A stretch of 64,000 nucleotides of DNA, from contig CM049310.1 in NCBI GenBank assembly GCA_026874595.1, forward strand, positions 84,171,056-84,235,055, written 5' to 3'. Below, one piece after another: positions 40,801 through 52,800 of the stretch; within the stretch, counting starts at the first letter, position 1; each line of letters opens with the position of its first letter. Source of the DNA: Sipunculus nudus (lineage: Eukaryota > Annelida > Sipuncula > Golfingiida > Sipunculidae). Below the pieces are notes generated by a model. It worked only from the letters and a program-made list of their open reading frames with translations. It was not told where the DNA came from and ran no database searches. A program made the translations under genes and the position numbers.

Positions 40801-43800
40801 GTTTGTCTGCCACGGGCTAAAATCACTCATATACATGTAGTGGTTTGACTTATCTGCCTTAAATTTTGCATATGTATACAACTTGGACGGCTTTTTGGAT
40901 TTTGTGGCAGGGGGGGCAACCTACATACACAATTTGGCTGCAGACATCCATGCTAATATGCAACACTCTATTTCCCCTTGCCACTCAATCCATGCCTCAC
41001 TTCACCCGTTCCACTCTGATTTAGGCGGATACACGTAGTTGCTTGTCGACTACCCGTATTCTAGTTTATTTTGGAATTAATAGTCAATTTCACACCTGGT
41101 GTAGTTTTTACTCTTCTGAAGTAAGGAATTCCTTATCTGATGAACATGCACACCTTCATAGCAATACACCACTTTGTGGCCACAATTATGTGCACTTTAA
41201 TCATTGTAAACCTAGTGGTACAATACAAAATCTAACTAGAATATCAGCAAAAGCTGACAAAAGCCCTCAGCCAAAAGAACAGTGTTTAGAGGTGGTAACA
41301 GTAACAAGTACTAAATATCTGTTCTCACATGGTTGATATCTGTACATATCTCAGTTATAAATTTAAAATGGAGAGGTATGTACCATGATTCATAACAATC
41401 CACCAAATGCTTCCTGAAAAATAAGCTTCTAAGTTTTATTCTATTATAAGCTCTGTGACCTTGAAAAGTAGGTCAAGGTCACCCATGTTTGAACATGAAC
41501 GAGATTTTTGTCGATATACATCTTCACCAAAGAAATAAAATTCCTATTGTGAATCCTTTTAGAGATATCCCGCTCACAAGGCCAAAGTTGAAAATCCAAG
41601 AAAAATTCAATAAAAAATCAGAAATTGCAGGTGGCGCCCCCAAACTTGTGCAGCAGTTACAGACCATCAGTCCCTATGATCATAGTAAGTATTGTGAAAA
41701 TCCATCCAATGGTTCCTGAGAAATAAGCTTCTAAATGTTTTTTTTCTATAATCAGCTCAAAAACGTAGAAAAATAGGTCAAGGTCACCCATCTTCGAACT
41801 TGACCGAGATTTTGTCAATATACATCTTCTCCGAAAAAATAAAATTCTTACGGTGAATCCTTTTTGAGATATCCCGCTCACAAGCCCAAAGTTGAAAAAT
41901 CCGATAAAAATTCATTAAAAATCAGAAATTGTAGGTGGCGCCACCAAACTTGTATAGCAGGTACAGACTATCAGTCCCAATAACCATAGTAAGTTTTGTG
42001 AAAATCCACCAAATGGTTCCTGAGTAATAAGCATCTAAGTGTTTTTTCTATAATCAGCTCTAAAACGTAGAAAAATAGGTCAAGGTCTCCCATCTTTGAA
42101 CTTGACCGAGATTTTGTCAATATACATCTTCTCTGAAAAAATAAAATTCTTAGGGTGAATCCTTTTCGAGATATCCCGCTCACAAGCCCAAAGTTGAAAA
42201 ATCTGATAAAAATTCATTAAAAATCAGAAATTGTAGGTGGCGCCACCAAACTTGTATAGCAGGTACAGACTATCAGTCCCAATAACAATAGTAAGTTTTG
42301 TGAAAATCCACCAAATGGTTCCTGATTAATAAGCATCCAAGTGTTTTTCTATAATCAGCTCTAAAATGTAGAAAAATAGGTCAAGGTCACCCATCTTCGA
42401 ACTTGACCGAGATTTTGTCGATATACATCTTTACCGAGGAAATAAAATTCTGACGGTGAATCCTTTTCAAGATATCCCGCTCACAAGATAAAAGTTAACG
42501 GACGCCGGACGGACAGACAGACAGCTTGGGTGACGACAATAGCCCATCAGCCTGAGGGCTGAGGGCTAAAAAGGAGCATAGCCTAGAATAAGTATGAATC
42601 AAATACAGAAAATTATAACATTCATCTATTTTATGCACCATCGGGGTTGGGGGGGGGGGGATCACAGGGCAGAGGAGAAGCTTGCTAGTAGTGGCCAAGC
42701 TAAGCCAAGGCAAGCTGCCTGGAGTCTGTTACATAACACAAATGAAGGCTGTACAAGGTGGGCTTGATGTAAACAACACTTGACATGGTGTATGAAAACT
42801 TGAATAAAAGCTTCTCTTTTCAATCAATTCCTTTGAAAATTCAGATTTTAAAAGATTAAAACCTTATGTATATATGCTGTGATAATTAAATCATTAGTGC
42901 TTACAGGGAAAAAATGTACCATTGTCAAAGTTGGACAAAATTTAAGGTATTGATTTTTTATTTATGCTGATAACTTTAAAAAAATGCAAAATTCAGATCT
43001 TATTTTGGGTAAACAATTGAATCTTGATTAAATAAAGTTATATCCCTGAAAAAAGTCTCCAGCTTCATCAACTTTATGTTAAAGTGAGTAATATATTTTC
43101 TGATTTTTTTCAATTATATTACGTTTTGGCCAATAACTTCAAAGCAATATGCAATATGGACCAAATTTTATGTATGTTAATAGAAAATGTATGAAAGAAT
43201 ATGCATACTAAATATGATCAAAAACAGATCAGTGGTTTTGATATTAGGCAGCCTTGAAGTGTAACAATGGCTTTTTTATTGAAAAAAAAGAGGTTTTTCC
43301 TTAACATCTCGAAGGAATGAAGTCCTAGTGACCCAATTTTCTGGATGGTAGAAGAATTTGGGGACATCTAACTTTATGAGAAATTATTTGGATTCGTAGG
43401 TCCAATGGTTTCAAAATTTGCTCTGTTAAAGGCCAGATGGCCGGACAATGGACAAAGGACCACTACTATAGCTATATAGTCATCTGAGCTAAAAATATAG
43501 TACAGATAGGCTTTTAATTATTTCTAGTACAATCCCATGTGGAAGGAAGTACCCATTTAATGTAGTAATTGACCAGATTAAACTGATTTGATGTTATATA
43601 ATATGTTTCTGCTTTGACATTTAATTTTTATTTATATACGGACAACACTACAAAGACTGAAGACCTCACAACGCCCAGCACCCCCCCCCCCCCACCTCCC
43701 CCAAAAACTTTGCAATCTTTTTGAGTGATACATGGCCATGGGGCCCAGCCTTACATTATGCCTCAAAAGAGAAAGCTCATCCTGGGTAGGGGTCAACCAT

Positions 43801-46800
43801 GAAAAATTTCACTATTGCTGGGCTGAGATTCAAACTGGTGATCTTCCAGCTCTACTCACAAACGTGGGTCAATGAAAATAATTTGACAGCTAGACTTGTG
43901 ACAGGATATATTATTTTAAGTCTCAGTAATTCAACTAAAATAGAAGGAGAAAAATGCAGGTGAAACATTACCAACCATGATTTGGTGAGAACGGATCATC
44001 ATCTGCGTTCAGCAGTAACAGGGGCACTTTAACGTGGCGTAATTTGTCATGGGTGCACGATTCCTTGTAATAATCCAAGTGACTTGTGTAGCCAAACTGC
44101 TTGGCTGTGAAATGTTCATCAAACTGCTGGATTGTCTTGGTCTGCAAAGAAAAAATTAACCATTTATCAATAAAACTCGATAGAACTTAGTGACAAATAA
44201 CAGGTTAATGACATTTCAATTTGACACTAACAATTAACATATTTTCAAAATACTTCATTTTAATCCTTGCAACTGTCAAAATATGAATAATTGCGAATGT
44301 ATTTGTTAAATTTTCTTTGAAGCACATCATACTTTCTCTGATCGTGAGAAATACACTAATTCTAATTCCCAGATACACCACAATATCTTGTGGTTCTTCG
44401 TGTATGGTACTAACTCCCTATACATACATCACAGTGGTACTGTATCATCATATGCAATACTTATTTATGCTGTAAAAGAATTATGCTTACCTTCATGACT
44501 GTGCTGAAGTCAACTTTGTCAGCAAACATGTCTTTATACCTGAAAGAAATATAAATTATAAATCACAAAAACAAGGATGTAAAAAAAGGGCCAAGAGATA
44601 TCTAAAGACTGCACACTACATGAACAATATGTCAATAAATTTTTCTCCTGATGCACCCATTCCAGTTATGCTAGGTAACAGACATTATCTTTTGTATGAA
44701 AACCAAATGTAAAGAGGCTCTTTTAGATCTTAATGTATATAAACTCAGTTTATTGTCATCTTATTCCTCTCCCTCTAAGACATGCTTTTACCCAACCGGT
44801 TACAGGAACAGAAAATCTACCCAGTTATTTGTATAAGGTATCAGATGTTAACTGTGTCTTAAAGGAGCCTATTCCTTTGTCTGAAGTCTATTAACTAAAG
44901 AAAATGCCTTGAACCATTTATGAACATAGGCCAGATATCGTGGACAACATTGCACGCAAGTTGCAGATTTGTTCATTATATTTACATGTTATAATATGTA
45001 ATGGCCCACCAATATAATTCAAACACGTTCACAAGGGGCTTTAGGAAACTGGTGACTGTTCAACTATGCAGTTATGCAAACCAACCAACCAAATTAAATG
45101 GCCTTTTCATTTGTCAACACTGCTATATTTACCAACAGCTTGTAGATAAACAAGCTTATGTATCTGTCACAGAGGTGTTGTAACAACTCTTCTTGACAGG
45201 AATTACTTAGAGTTCATGAATATGTATGTAGAGTCAGCCAGAATTCACATGAATTCAAAACAAAAGGTCAGAGTATAGCTGACTTTAAACTAATAATTCA
45301 GTGCCTGTAAAATATGTATGTTGAATACAGGTGCTCCACCTTTTGTTAACTGCTCCATGGCTGAGTGTAAAAAAGAGAAGTGATCATGGCTTCACCATGG
45401 TGACAGACACTAACAGCACTTCATATAATTACACTGAGCTCCCTGTCATACTGTAGTGAGCACATTGCCGAGTATGACTCATACGACCAAGTACTGGCCC
45501 AGTATGTGGTCCTGCCCTTGTAAATGCTTTATTTGTCATTCTCTCCCTGGTATGCATGCAAAACAAAGTGTCAGACAAATGATATTATCAAGGGTGTATT
45601 CAGGGGGGAAAAGGCCCACCCAGCCCCTACAAACACCTTCCATTTTGCAAAGAAAGGAAGGGTATTAGGGGGGGGGGGGGGGGGTTTTAGGAAGTGTTTA
45701 CTTTAACATGATCCTTAATTACAATTATTATTAGGACATATTGTTTTAATGTATGATTATTTTTAGTTTGGAACAAAAAAAGTTCATAGAAACATTTGTA
45801 AAAATATAAATTATTATTAACTACCATAATGTTTGTTTGTTTGTTTGTTTGCAAAATCAGGCACTCTATCTATATATCCTGGTTTTTATGACTTATTAAG
45901 TCAGTGGGCTGAAAGTGAAGAAAACTGTCATTTGTTTCTGATTATTGTTATGTATTCCTGCATGTAAATGGTTATGGCCTCACAAATAAAGCTTCAAAAT
46001 GCACCAGAAATCTTAAAAAATCTTTTAATATTATTGGCAGTGGTGTACATCTATAAAATCTATTCCACATTGAGGTGCTGTTAAAATATAGCAATATTTT
46101 CGATATTTTGTGGATACTAATAGGACTAAAAATAATTATAATCAAATTATTATTTATTCCAGAACAATGCAGGAAAGTACACTGGAGCATACTGGAAAGT
46201 TAAATTAAAGCTAAATGAATTATGATGCTGTAGACTTAAAGGTTGACTTACTCATAGACTGTGTTCCTGAGGTTACTGGCCAGGTGCCAGTTGAAGACAA
46301 ACAAGTTCAGAGGTTTCTCCAATGAAATACACGATTCAAAAATCTCGAAAGGGGTGCAGCATGCCATCCCTCCCACCAGGGGGCAGTCATCTCCTGTCTT
46401 TATCAGATATGTTATCAAGGTGATGCTGCAAAAGACAGAAATAGCAGTGAGTTGGGCAGAACTTTATTTATGCAACATTATAAAAATACAACATTTTGGA
46501 AAAATGGCTGACTGGCTCATATACTGTGTATAGCTTCATGTTTGTGAGAGTACATTTTTCAATCTTTCACTTTTTTTTTTAAAGTTCCATTTTCACCATT
46601 TCACCATACAGTAAACTACATTCATTGTATCTATGACAGCCACATATATTGTTATTTGAAATGCCTGCAAAATCTTAAAAATGTGATGAAGGAATTCCCT
46701 TGGGAATATCAAATTAGTCAAAACTCCTGTTCAGTTCTGGTAGATAATATAAAATGTCTGGTATTTTCAACAATATCTATTTTTTTACAGGTAATTTTTA

Positions 46801-49800
46801 TCATTTATACCTCCACCAGGTGGCAAGATTTTTTACCCTTTGTTCATTGTTTTTTTAATTGCCATTTTATACAAAAGGTTTTGAACAGATTTTGATGTTT
46901 AGGGTAACACGTAACAAAACTGGAGGTAATCTGAATCACCATAACATGTTTTCACTTCAAAGAATTCTATACCATTGTTACATACAGCTATTTCATTTGA
47001 ATAGAGCCATTCATTGGTATCGGGGACAGCTTTGTCCTAAAGGTGACCTGGGATAGGGTTAATGAACCATGGCAAACATTTCCCGTGTTGCTGTGTAGTT
47101 TGATCAGATTCCTGGTGTAGGATTGTTGTCTCTCACTACTTTCTTATTATTTATATACCAATAGTATTAATCTATTGATGTCTGATGCTACAGTCACAGA
47201 TAATGTTGAGATGAGATGTCATTTGAGCAGGCAATACAATATGAATGTTCTCCTGTAAAGGTAAACTCCCTTAATCACATAAGTTTTATTTTTACAATAA
47301 TTCCCTTTAGCAAATATCACAAATCTGAAACATGAACAAAAAACCAACTGCGGGATACAACACAGAGTGCTTAAAGCTTACATAAATCAACAAATAAAAT
47401 GCAGAATAATTACATATTACCTTTGGAAGATGTTTTGTCAGCTATTTTGATCTAATTATCAGGAAATCAATAATAAAGTCTGCACGCAACAGCCACTGTC
47501 AATTACTGAACCCACTTCCTCTGTCATATGATTATATATGACCAAAAAAATGCAAAAACATACACAACGCCGTAATGGCAGTGAATCAAATGAAACAGAT
47601 CTACAGGCTTAGTAATAACACAGTAATCTAATCAACCACAACCACCTAAAAAGTTAATCAACTGTTTTATGAATAATACATTAAAAATATCAGCTCTCCT
47701 AATGCACATTAAAACTGTTCATACTTCACAAAAATACACAAACTAACGCAGCTGTGAAATGGTGACTCATCCAGGAACTCACTTTCACTCATCACACACA
47801 TTTATACAAAGGTTAGAACTCCAGTCTGAGTATTGAGTATTATAGTACTGTCACCAGAAATCGGTGACAATATGTACGGTGTTTTGTATCATAGTTTAAC
47901 GAAGTCTGTCCTCTATTGATATTGACGTGAAACGTCATCCTAAAGCGTTGACAGGTCTTGATTGTATATATATATATTGTGTATTCTTGTATGGAATCCC
48001 ATCGGCTATCAGCTGATTTATCCGTGTCAGGCATCGTGTGTAATTATTTCTGGTATGTGGGTCGCCAAGGTGACGCTAACAGTCAAACTAGGTCACTTAT
48101 ATCCTTATATGGGACACTTGAGAAATGAGCCAATCAGAGAACCGGATCGCCGTATTGTGACGACGATTGTGACTTCAGAGTTCAGGGAGAGACGCTGGAA
48201 GCTGCCTTCAGTTGGGTCTTGAAGCTTGAGGTGGCAGCACGCACGCACGAACATTGAAACACCAGGAACGGCATAGAAGCAAGCTTCTACATGAGGCAAA
48301 GACCCAGCTCATGAGAACTCAGCCGTGCTGCCGACAGAGCTTCGTATTGGCGATAAAGTGAGAGAGCGTTTGTCACCTGCCGGCCTAGTTCAGCTTGACC
48401 TAGAAACATAACCGCCGTAAGCCGTGAACCCATTGCTACACGAGCAAGGTCAAGGACTCTAAGCTCAACGTAAACAAAGGGCGCTATTGCATTCATGTGA
48501 CCGTAAACCTACCCGAGTCGCTGACAAGCAAGATCAGTTGAAGATCACTAAACTCAGAAAGACTATATGCTGCTAACCATACGCTAGATTCTACACAAAA
48601 CAGTAACCAGAGATCTCTGAAGGAACTGGACTTTATTGGTTTTTATACAAACCATGGACTCAGTAAAAATATCCTGTAATTTTAATGTGAAGGACTGTCG
48701 TATTGACACATCAATGCACACACACACATCTACATCTTTGTAAGTATTGTCTTGAATTATATTGTGAATTTAACCTGATGTCTCATAGTTTCTATTGATC
48801 TGGGTGTATGATTGTCTGGTATTTTAATACACGTCCTTAAAAGAACCTGGAATGTCACCTGTAATGGCCGGGATCTAATTTCTTGATTAATGAAATCAAG
48901 TGGCGAGCGTTAACCCATCCTATTGTTTTATAGGATATATCCGTTGTAAAGTTTTCACGTTAAGTTAGGGGTGACATTGTATGGCGAGCGTGCCAGGATA
49001 TAATTAGCCTTAAAAAACTGGCTAATTACAGTAAGTATCAGAAGTTTTGAACTGAGAAAACAGTACTGAAACCAGACATTCATATACTCAAACCAGAGTT
49101 GATCTGAATTAATAATTGGAAATGACACCAAACTGATGTTATAGTGTATACTTGCTCAATGAAATTACCCCACTATTAGGAGTTAATATTTATTCAGTGA
49201 GAATATTACCTGAAGCACAACATTGTTTCAAGATCAGCATATACCTTGTAGATTTGGCTAGAACACATGCATGTTTTGTGAGTAATGCTAGTTCAGTGAT
49301 ACCTGATAACATCATTACTGGTTTGATATAAACCCAGATTAGAGTGAACATTTTTGATGTTGTTAGATACGCCCTGGTATAATTTTTCCTACACTGGTTT
49401 GTGATTGGTCACGTGGTAGGGTCTCTTTACAGGTAAGTTTACCCCTCCCGATTGGCATGGTAATCATAGGTGCATGGTGTTTATTGATATCTTGATATCC
49501 ATCCGTCCATCCGTCTGACCCTTCGTCCGACCTTCCGTCCGTCCGTCCGTATAAGTAGATTTTGATGCGTAGAGCTACCGTAGTGTAATTGTACGGATAC
49601 CGCCGGTTCGTTAGGTTGGCTTTAACAGTACGTATTTACGGATTTTTAAGAGCGGATATTACTAGATACTGGAATCTTACTAGGTTAGAGCATTACCATG
49701 GAGACGTTAGAGTCACTTGTTAGATGCGGACAGGCCTTGGGACTTAAGGACCAGGCTTTACAAGATTATGTTGAGGCTAGACGGCGTGCGGATGAGGAAC

Positions 49801-52800
49801 GTGAGGAAAGAGCTAGGCAGCGGGAATTCGAGCGAGAGGCTAGAGCCCACGAATTAGAGGTTCTTAGGTTAAAGTCTGACTCTGGGGTTAAAGAAGAGAG
49901 AAGTAGGGATGTATTCCCGAAAATCCAGCTTCCACCTTTTGATAAGGCTCACGATCAGCTAGATGCGTTTCTTGAGCGATTTGAACGATTAGCTGTATGT
50001 CAAGGCTATGATAGGGAGAATTGGGCGTTACACCTGAGTCCGTTACTGCGGGGTAAGGCGCTAGGGACTTACACACAGTTATCGGTTAGTGAGGCCATGG
50101 ATTACGATAAGTTAAAGATAGCCTTGTTAAAGCGATACAAAATGACCGAAGAGGGTTATCGACACAAGTTTCGGACTTGTTGGCCTGAGCGAGGCGAAAC
50201 GCCGAGTCAGTTTGCGGTGAGACTGAGTGGATACCTAGACCATTGGATAGGGATGGCAGGGGTCGGAGGTGACTACGACGGGGTAGTTAACCTGTTGATG
50301 TGTGAGCAGTTCGTAAACTGCTGTAGTAGGGATCTCTCTATGTTTTTGAAAGAGAGACGGTGTCGTGACTTTGATAGTATGGTAGACTTAGCCGAGAGTT
50401 ATACGGAGGCTCACGGTGTACACAGCCTTACAGCAGGTCCTCGTTATGGCAATAATGTGCCGCGTCCAGCGCAACCGGTATCTCAGCCTAGAGAGAAGCG
50501 AGAGGTTGAGCGCAGTCCGGGCGGTCAGACATTTAAGCCATCAGGAGGCATCAGATGTTATTTATGTAATGAACTGGGACATAAGGCGCGGGAATGTAAG
50601 ACTAGTGCCCGGTCGAGGCCTAGGTCTTCCCCTCAAGTAGGGCGTGCTGCTGGCAATCAGCAGAGGTATAGGACTAATTTTAGCCCCCCGTATAACCCAA
50701 AACAGAAACCGGAGACTATGTCAATGGCAGTAGTCGAGGCGGAAACGGAGACAGTCGGTGCGATGAAACCGGAAGTAGAGAGTCCGAGTCAGTCGTTAGG
50801 ATTTGCTGCCCAGACAGAAGGCGGAATCTCGTTACCTGTGTGTGAAGGGCTGGTGAATGGTAAGTCAGCGAGGGTGCTGCGGGATTCGGGATGTTCCTCG
50901 GCAGGAATACGTGAGTCGTACGTGGAGCCGAATCAGTTCACCGGACACCAGGTCGAGTGTAGGTTGTTCGACGGGTCTGTAAGACAATTTCCTACGGCTA
51001 GGATTAATGTGGACTGTGCGTACTTTGTGGGTACTATCGAGGCAATGGTGGTCGGGGATGCTGTATGTGATTTAGCGCTAGGTAACGTAGCGGGAGCGCG
51101 TGATCCGTATGATCCGGACCCGACGTGGAAGTCTGAGCGGTCCTCAGGCATAGTGTGTGACGGTGTAGAGTCACAAAAGGAGGTGTCGTCCGCGGTGGAG
51201 ACACGGAGCGCTGCACGAGAGAAACAGATACCGACGCGTAGCTTGAATGTTGCAAGCCCAGTTGCCGATGTGAGTCCGGCCGAATTTTTGAAGGCGCAGG
51301 AGGAGGATGGGTCTTTAGCGCCGTATTGGAGGCTAGCTAGAGAGGCTAGAAATGATAGTCCATTTAGAATTGAGGACGGATATTTAGTTCGGGTTGTGAG
51401 TGATAAAGGGGAGATCAAGATGGATCTCGAGTGGTGGTACCTCAGACGTTACGGTACGACGTAATGAGGATGGGCCACGAAGCGGTTATGGCAGGCCATC
51501 AGGGCATAGACAAAACGCACGACCGCGTGAGAACTCAGTTTTTCTGGAAAGGGATGTATAATGACATTGCTGAGTTTTGCAAGTCCTGTCCCATTTGCCA
51601 GAAAACCATACCGAAAGGCAAGGTGCCTGGAGCTACGTTAGGCCAGATGCCATTAATTGATGAGCCCTGGCGTAGAATTTCGATGGATCTGGTTGGGCCG
51701 ATCCATCCAGCGTCTGAGAGAGGTCACAGGTATATTCTGACCGTTATGGATTATGCCACTAGATATCCGGAGGCTGTTGCTTTAAAGAACATAGATACAG
51801 TCTCTGTGGCTGATGCGCTAGTTGATATTTATGCGCGGTTAGGAGTGCCGTCAGAGGTGCTTACTGACATGGGAACACAATTTACGTCACCCTCATGCGA
51901 GAAGTTAGCCGTGTTTTGTCTGTAAGACAGCTCATCACTACACCTTACCATCCTATGTGCAACGGAATGGTGGAGAGATTCAATGGAACGTTAAAGTTAA
52001 TGTTGAAACGGATGTGCGAGGAAAGACCGCGAGATTGGGATCGGTACCTCAGCGCCGTGCTTTTTGCGTACCGAGAAGTGCCACATGAGAGCACAGGGTT
52101 CTCACCCTTTGAGTTGCTCTATGGTAGGATCATTAGAGGACCGATGCGGATTCTAAGGGATCTGTGGACCAAGCGAGATACTAGCGTCGAGACTAAAACC
52201 ACGTACCAATACGTCCTGGACCTACAAGACAAACTAAGCGACACATGCGCGTTAGCTAGAGAGGCGTTGAACAAATCAGCGAACAGACACAAACTGTTAT
52301 ATGATAGAGGTAAATGCACGCGCAGGTTTGAGGCGGGAGACGAAGTTTTGTTGTTACTCCCGACGGAGCAGAACAAATTAATGGTACAGTGGAAAGGCCC
52401 CTATACTATTGTAAACAGGGTTGGGGACTTAGACTATCGGATTAAGATTGGCGATAAGATTAAAACCTTCCACGTGAATATGCTGAAACGGTACCATGCT
52501 AGAAACGAGCCCCAGCATATTCTGGCAGCGGTAGCCAAGGGCGCACCTGATTCTATACAGGATCCTGACGGTGTAGACGGGGAAACAGAGCCTCCCGTGT
52601 TCGGAGAGTTAAACCCAGAAGGGATTGATGAGGATGCCCACATGTCGTTACCGTCGTATGCGCGCCGCCAGACTGAGCGAGATGTTCAGGTAAATGCTGA
52701 CCTAGGCAAGTGTCAGCGCCGTGAAATACTCAGTCTGCTTAGGCAATATGGGGATGTATTCACAGATGTACCCAAGCTTACCAACGTTGTAGAATGTAGC

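Noticed and set aside
39345-42490. CRISPR-like array
   Set aside because: Units are 280 and 302 bp without short repeats separated by unique spacers, in a eukaryotic intron.
47962-48496. Frames of 64-86 codons in the LTR (also at 54416-54950)
   Set aside because: They appear identically in both LTRs because the LTR is duplicated. They lack domains and are not counted as genes.
51404-51464. Programmed minus-one frameshift signal between gag-pro and integrase
   Set aside because: No heptamer with the right frame was found, and the break falls within the conserved integrase lead-in. A lesion or error is the simpler reading.
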